Source of the DNA: JBJYIN01 sp046237015
Lineage (GTDB): Bacteria > Pseudomonadota > Gammaproteobacteria > Enterobacterales > Enterobacteriaceae
DNA: 28,299 bases
Direction of reading: 5' to 3'
NCBI RefSeq assembly: GCF_046237015.1
Contig: NZ_JBJYIN010000029.1
Location: 1-28,299, forward strand
The notes below the pieces were generated by a model, which worked only from the letters and a program-made list of their open reading frames with translations, did no database searches and was not told the origin of the DNA. Shown one piece after another: positions 16,543-24,384 of this stretch; position 1 is the stretch's first letter, and each line of letters opens with the position of its first letter. The position numbers and the translations under genes were made by a program.

Positions 16543-17221
16543 ACTCTTTGCTTACTCATCAAAAGTGGCGGGAATACATCTGCTCTTTTTCGGCAGTTAA
16601 TACGCCACATCGATTAAAAGGAAGGATAAATAACCACACAAAAGGCACGGAAACGTATCAGGTAAACGGCATTCGATGTGATTGAGCCCCTAATTTTATA
16701 ACCTTTTTTCAACCTTACTAAAAATAACAGTACATTACTTCACATGCACGTGGTTTTGTTAACATTTTGTGTTCTCGCCTCAAGCTAAATCGTGTCAGTC
16801 ACGTAACTTGTTAACAAATGGCTACGGCTAAAGACATCAAATTGCGGAGCCACTATACCATTTTCACAGGGATTGCCTGTTCCCCCATGGGGTTATTAGG
16901 GTTATTTTTTGATCCAGCACACATTTTTTCCAATTTAGTTAGTAAAAAAATTAGTGCGGTTGACTTTTGACGGGGAATGAATTTTTGCAACAATCGATTA
17001 AAAAAATCGAACTAGCGTTTTATAAAAAATAATACAGCGAATATCAATGTCTTTTATGCCAATAAAGGCTAAATCAAAGTGCTCTGGGTGCGGATAGGCG
17101 TTGTACTCACATCACGGGCAAGTCATCATCATTCGGGCTATATCCTTGTTGCCCGAATAACGTCAGGCTTATCATCAAATGATATGTCTCCTTTAGCAAT
17201 GAAGCTAAAAAACACGTACCA
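16543..17221 (-). promoter_or_regulatory. nuo operon upstream regulatory region
   Basis: A 679-bp gene-free, AT-rich stretch between nuoA and lrhA that should hold the nuo promoter or promoters. Visible on the minus strand are an extended -10-like TGGTATAGT (complement of 16852-16860) and an AT-rich TATAAAAT near 16695-16702. Two copies of TTGTTAACA lie at 16756-16764 and 16808-16816, exactly 52 bp apart. There are a 10-bp palindrome CCCCATGGGG (16883-16892) and an ATTCGGGC/GCCCGAAT hairpin with 12-nt loop (17131-17158) downstream of lrhA. In E. coli nuo is controlled by ArcA, NarL, Fis and IHF from a long upstream region; the same is likely here, but no site can be assigned with certainty by eye. 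Confidence 0.55.
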
Positions 17222-18127
17222 TTATTGGTCTTGTGTCGTGACAGCAGGGATCATTTGTGCTTTGCTCCCTGACTCAATCACGCTAAAAATGGCTGTCGCC
17301 AGCTCATTTTCATGATGTGGATTTCTGCACAAGAAATAGCGTGTTTCCGGCAGCTTGGGTAATCCATCCTCCTCGCCGAGCACTTTCAACTCTGGGCTCA
17401 TCATTTCGACAGATCTCACCGTCACCCCGAGCCCTGCCTTAACCGCCGCCCTTACCGCAGATAAGGTCGATGCCACATAGGATATCTTCCAGGGAAGGCC
17501 CGCAGCTTTTAACTTTTCCAGCGCTAATGCACGAAAAGGGCTCGGTTCATCCAACACAACAAGCGGCACGGGTTCTTCCGGTCTAAATTGATAATCCGCA
17601 GCGCAATACCACAACGTAGGAGAACTGCGTAATAATACATGAGGAAAGCCAACACTATTCATCGTGGTAATCACCAGATCAATTTTCCCCTCATGCAGCA
17701 TGTCCAACATTTCCACGCTGCGTTTTACACTGACGGCTATCGATAATTTAGGAAAAACCGAGGTTACCCGATGTAAAATATAAGGAAGAATGGTATCAGC
17801 TGTGTCATCAGAAGCACCGATGGTAAGTGTCCCCTGAATATCGCTATACATTAATGAAGTACAGGCTTCATCATTGAATTGTAATATCTTTCTGGCGTAA
17901 CCCAGAAATTGGATACCGTGTTCAGTTAACTGTTTATTTCGCCCATGACGAGCGAACAGTTCCTTTCCGATGAGTTGTTCTAAACGTTGCATCTGCTGGC
18001 TGACAGCCGATTGAGTCCGGCATACGGCAACAGCAGCGGCGGCAAAGGTATTTAAATCTGCAACCGCGACAAACGTTCTCAATAGATCAAGATCGAGATT
18101 AAGTACTGGTCGATTTGCATTGGTCAT
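17222..18127 (-). CDS. lrhA: LysR-type global regulator LrhA/HexA (PecT family)
   Basis: A LysR-family transcription factor of 301 residues (E. coli LrhA 312). The N-terminal winged helix-turn-helix is highly conserved: LDLDLLRTFVAVADLNTF, then RTQSAVSQQMQRLEQLIGKE as recognition region. The rest is the two-lobed effector domain (GTLTIGASDDTADTILPYIL onward), which diverges more. In E. coli LrhA represses flhDC and other functions; in Pectobacterium the orthologue HexA, and in Dickeya PecT, repress exoenzymes, motility and virulence. An in-frame GTG at 18139 would add four residues, but the ATG at 18127 matches the family N-terminus (MTNANRP). It sits between nuoA and alaA, as in E. coli. Several dyads upstream may be operator sites. 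Confidence 0.92.
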   Translation of the reverse strand: MTNANRPVLNLDLDLLRTFVAVADLNTFAAAAVAVCRTQSAVSQQMQRLEQLIGKELFARHGRNKQLTEHGIQFLGYARKILQFNDEACTSLMYSDIQGTLTIGASDDTADTILPYILHRVTSVFPKLSIAVSVKRSVEMLDMLHEGKIDLVITTMNSVGFPHVLLRSSPTLWYCAADYQFRPEEPVPLVVLDEPSPFRALALEKLKAAGLPWKISYVASTLSAVRAAVKAGLGVTVRSVEMMSPELKVLGEEDGLPKLPETRYFLCRNPHHENELATAIFSVIESGSKAQMIPAVTTQDQ

Positions 18128-18617
18128 ACGATTATTCACTTATCTATTTTAATTTTTAACAAAACATTCCTGGTGTTTATTACATGTAATGGGAACAACC
18201 CATACATTTAAGACACTATCGCAGACGCACGATAAGGGCAAAAAAATACTTATATTTCGTTATCCCTATCGTCTTTTCTATTGATAACGCCTCCTTATTT
18301 TAAATGGTTCGTCAGTTTCAATCTTTACCAGAATAAAAAACCATTTCTCATTTTTTCGTTCTGAAAAATAAAAGTATCTGTTATTTAAAATAATCAGCGC
18401 AGGCTGAGGAGAGAGAGTCATGGCTGACTCACAAAGATCATGCTTATCTACCCTACCGCACTAATAGACTAGTACGCAATACCACGGCGTGACGGCCCTG
18501 ATATTTACAGATAAAGCGGGAAACATTCTTCAAAAGGTATAGCAGGAGGAGTACATTAAGCAGGTTATGCTATTCCACACAGGAATACGCTCTTCCCGCA
18601 AAAGGTTTGTGATAGTT
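18128..18617. promoter_or_regulatory. lrhA-alaA divergent regulatory region
   Basis: About 490 bp between divergent genes. It holds a perfect 12-bp palindrome ATTACATGTAAT (18179-18190) 52 bp upstream of lrhA, and a cluster of TATCG/CGATAA/GTTATC half-sites at 18217-18289, including an inverted pair CGTTATC (18258) and GATAACG (18283). A candidate leader ORF lies at 18420-18464. A strong AGGAGGA (18544-18550) lies 16 nt upstream of an in-frame ATG at 18567. LysR autoregulation (known for lrhA) makes the palindrome a plausible operator, but this is inference. Confidence 0.45.
18420..18464 (+). CDS. candidate 14-codon leader peptide upstream of alaA
   Basis: An ATG at 18420 follows GAGGAG with an 8-nt spacer and encodes MADSQRSCLSTLPH before TAA (18462-18464), with a second in-line stop TAG directly after. 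The start codon is embedded in a dyad, GAGTCA (18414-18419) with TGACTC (18424-18429), so an RNA hairpin could mask it. The ORF lies 153 bp upstream of alaA on the same strand. There is no run of a single amino-acid codon, so classical attenuation by alanine is not evident; three of fourteen residues are serine. It may be a chance ORF. Confidence 0.35.
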   Translation: MADSQRSCLSTLPH

Positions 18618-19832
18618 ATGTCTCCGATTGAAAAATCCAAAAAGCTGGAGAACGTTTGTTACGACATCCGTGGTCCAGTGCTGAAGGAAGCGAAACGACT
18701 TGAAGAAGAAGGGAATAAAGTCCTCAAACTGAACATCGGTAATCCCGCGCCCTTCGGTTTTGAAGCGCCGGACGAAATCCTTGTTGACGTTATTCGCAAT
18801 TTGCCAACGGCACAAGGATACTGTGATTCAAAAGGCTTGTATTCTGCACGCAAAGCCATTGTTCAACATTATCAGGCACGCAACATGCGTGATATGACCG
18901 TTGAAGATGTCTATATCGGCAACGGCGTCTCTGAGCTGATCGTACAGTCCATGCAGGCTTTGCTGAACAGTGGTGATGAAATGCTGGTCCCTGCACCGGA
19001 TTATCCGTTATGGACAGCCGCCGTCTCACTTTCCAATGGGAACGCAGTACATTATCTCTGTGATGAAGAAGCTGGATGGTTCCCCGATCTGGAGGATATC
19101 CGCAAGAAAATCACACCACGTACTCGCGGTATCGTCATTATCAATCCCAATAACCCGACAGGCGCGGTGTACAGCAAAGAACTGCTGCTGGAAATTGTTG
19201 AGATTGCCCGCGAACATAACCTGATCATTTTCGCGGATGAGATTTATGACAAAATCCTCTACGATGAGGCTCAACACCATTCTATTGCCGCTTTGGCTCC
19301 TGATTTACTGACCGTCACTTTTAATGGTTTATCAAAAACCTATCGCGTTGCGGGGTTCCGCCAGGGTTGGATGGTACTCAACGGCCCGAAAAAGCATGCC
19401 AAAGGTTATATTGAAGGGTTGGAAATGCTCGCGTCGATGCGCCTGTGCGCTAATGTGCCCATGCAGCACGCCATTCAGACTGCATTAGGTGGATATCAGA
19501 GCATCAGCGAATTTATCCAACCCGGCGGGCGTTTGTATGAGCAACGCAACCGAGCGTGGGAACTCATTAATCAGATACCTGGCGTCTCTTGTGTTAAACC
19601 CAGCGGCGCACTCTATATGTTCCCGCATATTGATGCCAAACGTTTCAATATCCATGACGATCAGAAGCTGGTTCTCGATTTGCTATTGCAGGAAAAAGTA
19701 TTGTTGGTACAGGGAACCGCTTTTAACTGGCCCTACCCGGATCATGTTCGTATCGTGACACTGCCGCGTGTTGATGAACTGGATATGGCCGTTCACAAAC
19801 TGGGGCGTTTTCTGGAAAACTACCACCAGTAA
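18618..19832 (+). CDS. alaA: glutamate-pyruvate aminotransferase AlaA
   Basis: A PLP-dependent class I/II aminotransferase that makes alanine from pyruvate and glutamate. Its 404 residues are close to E. coli AlaA (405) and very similar along the whole length. Visible motifs: GNPAPFGF near residue 41, the substrate-side NPNNPTG at 176-182, ADEIYDKILYD near 206, and the PLP lysine K240 in FNGLSKTYRVAGFRQGW. I chose the ATG at 18618, giving MSPIEKSKKLENVCYDIRGP as in E. coli. An in-frame ATG at 18567 would add 17 unrelated residues; the strong AGGAGGA further upstream is too far from either ATG for ideal spacing. A GC-rich hairpin follows 14 bp after the stop. Confidence 0.95.
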   Translation: MSPIEKSKKLENVCYDIRGPVLKEAKRLEEEGNKVLKLNIGNPAPFGFEAPDEILVDVIRNLPTAQGYCDSKGLYSARKAIVQHYQARNMRDMTVEDVYIGNGVSELIVQSMQALLNSGDEMLVPAPDYPLWTAAVSLSNGNAVHYLCDEEAGWFPDLEDIRKKITPRTRGIVIINPNNPTGAVYSKELLLEIVEIAREHNLIIFADEIYDKILYDEAQHHSIAALAPDLLTVTFNGLSKTYRVAGFRQGWMVLNGPKKHAKGYIEGLEMLASMRLCANVPMQHAIQTALGGYQSISEFIQPGGRLYEQRNRAWELINQIPGVSCVKPSGALYMFPHIDAKRFNIHDDQKLVLDLLLQEKVLLVQGTAFNWPYPDHVRIVTLPRVDELDMAVHKLGRFLENYHQ

Positions 19833-19846
19833 CAGAGTCATATTTC

Positions 19847-19872
19847 GCCGGATGGCATGCATGCTATCCGGC
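19847..19872 (+). repeat. REP-like hairpin between alaA and yfbR
   Basis: A 26-nt imperfect palindrome: the arms GCCGGATGGCATG and CATGCTATCCGGC pair over 13 positions with one G-U wobble. GCCGGAT at the start and ATCCGGC at the end resemble REP/PU elements of enterobacteria. It is followed by AAAATTTTG, so it might also reduce readthrough from alaA into yfbR. Only this one copy is seen in the window. Confidence 0.55.
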
Positions 19873-19946
19873 AAAATTTTGTCCGATTGCATAATCCCGT
19901 CCCAATGCTCACAATAACGACATTGTGCTGTTGTCTGAGAGATATT

Positions 19947-20546
19947 ATGAATCAGAGTCACTTCTTTGCCCATTTATCCCGTCTGAAACTCATTAGCCGC
20001 TGGCCTCTGATGCGAAATGTTCGCACAGAAAATGTTTCTGAGCATAGTTTGCAGGTTGCTTTTGTCGCCCATGCACTGGCTGTGATCAAAAATCGAAAAT
20101 TTAACGGTAACTTGAACGCGGAACGCATCGCCTTACTGGCGATGTACCATGATGCCAGCGAAGTATTGACAGGCGATATGCCCACGCCCATCAAATATTA
20201 CAACGCACAAATTGCCCATGAGTACAAAAAAATTGAGAAGGTCGCACAGCAAAAACTGATTGCGATGCTTCCTGAGGAATTGCAGCAGGACTACCGCTCG
20301 CTACTTGATGAGCAGTACACCAGTGAAGATGAACGGTCAATTGTTAAACAGGCTGACGCGCTTTGTGCCTACCTGAAATGTCTGGAAGAACTATCCGCAG
20401 GGAATTCAGAATTTACCATGGCCAAAGCGCGATTAGAGAAAACGTTAACATTGCGGCACAGCCCGGAAATGGACTATTTTATGGACGTTTTTATTCCAAG
20501 CTTTAACCTCTCATTGGATGAAATTAGCCAGGACTCTCCATTGTAA
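19947..20546 (+). CDS. yfbR: 5'-deoxynucleotidase YfbR (HD domain)
   Basis: An HD-domain phosphohydrolase that removes phosphate from deoxyribonucleoside 5'-monophosphates (dUMP pathway and nucleotide pool balance in E. coli). At 199 residues it equals E. coli YfbR. Metal and substrate residues known from the E. coli structure are in place: R18 and H33 (EHSLQVAF), H68-D69 with E72 (MYHDASEVL) and D77, plus the later D of VKQADALCAY. The ATG at 19947 has GAGA close upstream and matches the family start; the frame stays open to 19857 without likeness. It is cotranscribed with or just downstream of alaA, separated by the REP-like hairpin, and converges on yfbS with 22 bp between stop codons. Confidence 0.95.
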   Translation: MNQSHFFAHLSRLKLISRWPLMRNVRTENVSEHSLQVAFVAHALAVIKNRKFNGNLNAERIALLAMYHDASEVLTGDMPTPIKYYNAQIAHEYKKIEKVAQQKLIAMLPEELQQDYRSLLDEQYTSEDERSIVKQADALCAYLKCLEELSAGNSEFTMAKARLEKTLTLRHSPEMDYFMDVFIPSFNLSLDEISQDSPL

Positions 20547-20568
20547 TTCTCTGATACCACAAGCGGAA

Positions 20569-22401
20569 TCAGAATGGATAAAGCCACGGCACCATCATCA
20601 CACTCACAATCATAACTAAAATCGTGAAGGGTACGCCAATGCGGATAAAGTCGCCGAACTTATATCCGCCAGGCCCTAACACCAGCGTATTCACTGGCGA
20701 TGACACTGGCGTCATAAACGCAGCGGAGGCGGCAACGGCAATAATCATCGCAAAAGGATAAGGCGAAACGTCCATCTGTTTTGCGGCCGCGATAGCGATA
20801 GGTGCCATTAATACCGCGGTTGCTGTGTTCGAAATAAATAGCCCGATAACAGCACATAGTATAAACAAGCAAACCAGCATGACATGAGGCCCGGCGCCAC
20901 CAGCCACTTCCATTAACAGATTAACAATCAACGCAACGCCGCCGGTTTGCTGCAAGGCGAGTGCAAATGGCATCATTCCTACAATCAAGATGATGCTGGG
21001 CCAGTGAATCGCGCGGTAAGCACCTTCCATATCAATACAGCGAAATTTCCCCATCAGTAAGCAAGCAATCAGCGCCGCAACCGCATTCGGAACTTCATCC
21101 GTCAGCATCATGGCGACCATCAAAGCCAAACAAAATAATGCATGGGGTGCCTGGCTAACGGCAGGCGCAATATCGTCCACCTCTGCGGGTAAATTCAGCA
21201 ACAGGAAATCATTTTTTTGTGTATGCAATTGCCGGATCATTCGCCAGTCACCGATAACTAACAAAATATCGCCAAGCTGAAGTTGCTCATCCGCCAAAAT
21301 CCCATCCATGGCCTCGCCATTGCGGCGAATCCCCACCACGCTTAAACCGTAACGGCTACGGAATCCCACTTCATAGAGCGTTTTGCCTAACAACTCAGAG
21401 TCCGGGATTAACGACATTTCCGCCATACCAACATCACGCGCCTGCTCCGAAAAATACTCGCCACGCAGCACCATCGGTTCCAGACGTTGTGAGGTACAAA
21501 ATTCACGCAGGTCAACCTCCGATGCTGACATATCAATAAGCAAAACATCATTCAAACGGAGTTCTGTATTCCCCGCGACGCTAACCATGACGCGCCGAAA
21601 TTTCCTCCAGCGCTCAATCCCGACAATGTTGGCCCCATAACGTTGACGCAACCGCAAATCATCCAGACGATGACCAATCAAAGGAGAACCAGAAAGAATA
21701 GCTAAGCGACGTGCTCTCCCTGTTAATTTGTAATCACGAATCAAATCGCGGAACGTTTTTCGCTTCCAGGTCTCTTTTGACGTATCCGTTTCCGCACCAC
21801 CGAGCCAATAACGCGCAACCATCATATAGGCCACACCAATCAACAACACCACTAGCCCGATTGGCGTCACACTAAAAAAACTAAACCCTGCAACCCCTTC
21901 CCTCATCAGTTCGCTACTGACAACCATATTGGGCGGAGTCGCCACCAGCGTCATCATTCCGCTGATCAACCCGGCAAAACTTAAGGGCATCATCAACCTG
22001 CCAGGTGATGTTTTCATTCGGGCTGAAACACTCAACACGACCGGAATAAAGATAGCGACCACTCCGGTTGAACTCATAAACGCGCCCAACATGGTGACAG
22101 TCACCATCAGAAGAACCAGCATTTTGATTTCACTGCTACCCGCCGCACGTACCAGCCAGTCCCCCACCTGATAGGCGACCCCTGTGCGAACTAACCCTTC
22201 ACCTATCACAAATAGCGCAGCGATCAAAACGACATTAGGATCGCTGAACCCTATCAGCGCCTGCGGTAATGTCAGCGTTCCGCTTAACACAAAAGCGATA
22301 ATGACCAATAGCGCGACGACATCCATGCGTAATTTATTGGTGGTAAATAACACAATGGCGATCAGCAACAGGGATAAAACCCAGAGAAGTTCGCTATTCA
22401 A
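20569..22401 (-). CDS. yfbS: SLC13/DASS-type anion transporter with two RCK_C (TrkA_C) domains
   Basis: An inner-membrane transporter of 610 residues, the same length as E. coli YfbS. Architecture: membrane helices (about 1-200) with the conserved MSSTGVVAIFIPVVLS and LVATPPNMVVSSEL motifs, two soluble RCK_C/TrkA_C domains in the middle (about 220-390, e.g. GANIVGIERW and YGLSVVGIRRNG), then a second membrane block with SNTATAVLMAPIAIA and MTPVSSPVNTLVLGPGGY, typical of the divalent anion:Na+ symporter family. The substrate is not known. The start is a TTG at 22401 preceded by AGGGG at about 8 nt; the N-terminus MNSELLWVLSLL aligns with E. coli MNGELIWVLSLL, which supports this rare start codon. 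It is convergent with yfbR and appears monocistronic. Confidence 0.92.
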   Translation of the reverse strand: MNSELLWVLSLLLIAIVLFTTNKLRMDVVALLVIIAFVLSGTLTLPQALIGFSDPNVVLIAALFVIGEGLVRTGVAYQVGDWLVRAAGSSEIKMLVLLMVTVTMLGAFMSSTGVVAIFIPVVLSVSARMKTSPGRLMMPLSFAGLISGMMTLVATPPNMVVSSELMREGVAGFSFFSVTPIGLVVLLIGVAYMMVARYWLGGAETDTSKETWKRKTFRDLIRDYKLTGRARRLAILSGSPLIGHRLDDLRLRQRYGANIVGIERWRKFRRVMVSVAGNTELRLNDVLLIDMSASEVDLREFCTSQRLEPMVLRGEYFSEQARDVGMAEMSLIPDSELLGKTLYEVGFRSRYGLSVVGIRRNGEAMDGILADEQLQLGDILLVIGDWRMIRQLHTQKNDFLLLNLPAEVDDIAPAVSQAPHALFCLALMVAMMLTDEVPNAVAALIACLLMGKFRCIDMEGAYRAIHWPSIILIVGMMPFALALQQTGGVALIVNLLMEVAGGAGPHVMLVCLFILCAVIGLFISNTATAVLMAPIAIAAAKQMDVSPYPFAMIIAVAASAAFMTPVSSPVNTLVLGPGGYKFGDFIRIGVPFTILVMIVSVMMVPWLYPF

Positions 22402-22524
22402 AACGGTTCCCCTAACGGAAAAAGTTCAGTGATAGGAATATATTCAAAATGCCACGGAAATACCTGCGAGTGCTTTAATTGCTTTTCTGAGGCCCAAAGG
22501 GAACAGACAGAGATAGTCTGCCAT

Positions 22525-22550
22525 AAAAAAACCTCGCTGAAGCGAGGTTT
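22525..22550 (-). terminator. intrinsic terminator after hxpA
   Basis: A 9-bp stem (22529-22537 with 22542-22550, core CCTCGC/GCGAGG) closed by a 4-nt loop, followed on the minus strand by seven T residues (complement of 22525-22531). It lies 41 bp past the hxpA stop and would end the yfbU-hxpA transcript before yfbS. Confidence 0.85.
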
Positions 22551-22591
22551 GATCATATTTAGTCACAATTTTATCTGTAAATTACAGAAAC

Positions 22592-23248
22592 TTATTGACT
22601 ACGAACGATAATAGCTGTGTCACCGGTTTTCGTTATCTGGATCTGTTCCAGCGAATCTAAAACCAGATCTACCTGATCTAACTTCGGCGTATCCGACGGC
22701 GCGTTTACCGCAATCACCTGACTTCCCGCCGCCAGACCAGACAAAACACCAGCAGGCGCGTCTTCAACGACAACGCAGTCAGCTGGTTTTAGCCCCAATT
22801 GCTGAGCACCCAATAAATAGGCATCAGGATTCGGCTTACCCCGAGCAACCTGCTCTGCCGTAATAAACGCGTTCGGCGCGGGTAATCCCGCAGCCTGATG
22901 GCGAGCATGCGCAATGGGGACCGTTCCCGAAGTCACAATCGCCCATGGAATGCCAAGTTCATCCAATCGCGCCAGTAGCTTCTTTGCCCCCGCCATTTCA
23001 ATAACGCCCTGCGTATCTGACGCTTCAATTTTTTCCAACGCATAAAACTCTTGCTGGATCAGCGCCTCACTTTGCCCTTGCAGGAAATGACGCAACGACG
23101 TGATCGCTTGCTTACCGTGAATAAAACCCAGAACTTCCTGTGGATCAATATCGTGCGCGTTAGCCCAGTTGATCCAGGCTCGTTCTACTGCTGGCAACGA
23201 GTCAACCAGCGTACCATCCAGGTCAAACAGAAAACCTTTACACTCCAC
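22592..23248 (-). CDS. hxpA: HAD-family sugar phosphatase HxpA (YfbT)
   Basis: A haloacid-dehalogenase phosphatase acting on small sugar phosphates. Motif I is FDLDGTLVDS (nucleophile D9, acid D11), motif II is the threonine/serine of AIVTSGT, motif III the lysine of RGKPNPDAY, and motif IV VVEDAPAGVLSGLAAG. I place the start at a GTG at 23248: AGGGG lies 7 nt upstream and the N-terminus (M)ECKGFLFDLDG aligns with E. coli MRCKGFLFDLDG, giving 218 residues (E. coli 216). An ATG at 23278 would add ten residues and overlap the end of yfbU, but has no ribosome-binding site. It follows yfbU by 22 bp and is probably cotranscribed; the terminator at 22525-22550 ends the unit. Confidence 0.9.
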   Translation of the reverse strand: MECKGFLFDLDGTLVDSLPAVERAWINWANAHDIDPQEVLGFIHGKQAITSLRHFLQGQSEALIQQEFYALEKIEASDTQGVIEMAGAKKLLARLDELGIPWAIVTSGTVPIAHARHQAAGLPAPNAFITAEQVARGKPNPDAYLLGAQQLGLKPADCVVVEDAPAGVLSGLAAGSQVIAVNAPSDTPKLDQVDLVLDSLEQIQITKTGDTAIIVRSQ

Positions 23249-23270
23249 AGGAAAGCCCCTTTTTAACGAA

Positions 23271-23765
23271 TCAGGCATTGATGATTTGTGCTATTTCGAC
23301 CGCACTTAAATGATACTGGCGCGGACAAGACTGCCAGATAGACAGCATGCGACCATACTTGTCCCACATTTTCGTCTGAGCATTAAAACCATGCGTACCG
23401 GAGTCAAAATGCGGGTAACGGCCTTCTACGTGCACCATGAAGCGGACAAAACCGAGATAACGAGCCTCAGTCGCGGCGTCAAACCCCAGAAAGACCAGAC
23501 GACGTTCATCCAGTTCCTGTTTGTCCTTCAGGTTCGCCCAAGACACCTGCAAGGCATGATGCATTTCCATGATGTTAATGATCGTACGGCAAACATCTTC
23601 GCTCAATTCGCCAAACTCTCGATCTAGCTCACGCATCTGTAAGCCATAGCCCCGCTCAATAATAGTTTGCAATCGGCGATACCGCTCAGCATTGTCTGGA
23701 TCAAGCATGGTCATCATTTTGTATTGATTTGAAAGGATTAACCTCTGGGCATTTGTCATTTCCAT
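23271..23765 (-). CDS. yfbU: YfbU family protein (UPF0304)
   Basis: A 164-residue protein, equal in length and very similar to E. coli YfbU along its whole length (MEMTNAQRLILSNQYKMMTM at the N-terminus, CPRQYHLSA near the C-terminus). It is predicted to be cytoplasmic and mostly helical; no catalytic motif is evident. In E. coli it is linked to toxin-associated cell death, but its molecular role is not known. The ATG at 23765 has AGGAG 6 nt upstream. It lies between yfbV (163 bp upstream) and hxpA, on the same strand as both. Confidence 0.95.
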   Translation of the reverse strand: MEMTNAQRLILSNQYKMMTMLDPDNAERYRRLQTIIERGYGLQMRELDREFGELSEDVCRTIINIMEMHHALQVSWANLKDKQELDERRLVFLGFDAATEARYLGFVRFMVHVEGRYPHFDSGTHGFNAQTKMWDKYGRMLSIWQSCPRQYHLSAVEIAQIINA

Positions 23766-23928
23766 CGTGATCTCCTGAACCTCATCCCGGCATACCGCCG
23801 TTTACCCTAAATATTAATGACAGAATCGCATACTGAATCGTTTCGTGATAGCAATAGCGATCCATTTTTTGATTTAAAACAGCAGGAAGGAGAAAATCAC
23901 CTGCCTGACATACCCAGTCTGACTCAGA

Positions 23929-24384
23929 TCACAGATCGTCTAAAAACGTTTTATCAAGCTGTTTAAATGCCCGCTTTAGCACATCGGCTAACGACTGGTA
24001 CGTTGGCGCGTCTTCCAGCGGTGCGAGGGCCAAACCCGATTCAAGCAATTTATGTCGGATATCGTGAAACCAGGTCAATAGCGTCGGAGGTAAGGGAGTC
24101 ACAGAGCGACGCCCAAGCCACCATAATCCATGCATAGGTAAACTACAGGCAAACAAGGCGGTCGCAATCGCTGGCCCAAGTTGCCCGCCAAGGGCAATCT
24201 GCCATGTGAGCGTGAACACGGCCAGCGGCGGCATAAAACGAATAGCAAACTGTGTCGCTCTCACAACGCGATTTTCAGGAAAGACCGGTGCCAGACGCTT
24301 ATCAGCAGGCCACGTTTTCATATAGTGCTGGCCACGTTGGAGTAACTTTAGCCAACTGATTCTATCACTAGGTTTCGTTGCCAT
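23929..24384 (-). CDS. yfbV: YfbV family inner-membrane protein (UPF0208)
   Basis: A 151-residue protein, same length as E. coli YfbV. Two hydrophobic segments lie in the middle (about 45-63 MPPLAVFTLTWQIALGG and 68-88 IATALFACSLPMHGLWWL), with soluble ends; the C-terminal ALKRAFKQLDKTFLDDL-like tail (here VLKRAFKQLDKTFLDDL) is strongly conserved. Family work in E. coli links it to macrodomain insulation of the terminus region, but the mechanism is unclear. I chose the ATG at 24384, with GAGGT 6 nt upstream; an in-frame GTG at 24390 is too close to the ribosome-binding site. It is divergent from ackA, sharing the 426-bp region between them. Confidence 0.93.
   Translation of the reverse strand: MATKPSDRISWLKLLQRGQHYMKTWPADKRLAPVFPENRVVRATQFAIRFMPPLAVFTLTWQIALGGQLGPAIATALFACSLPMHGLWWLGRRSVTPLPPTLLTWFHDIRHKLLESGLALAPLEDAPTYQSLADVLKRAFKQLDKTFLDDL

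Noticed and set aside
16883..16892. CCCCATGGGG with a short minus-strand ORF as a nuo leader peptide
   Set aside because: Only 11 codons and no ribosome-binding site; the palindrome itself is noted in the regulatory region.
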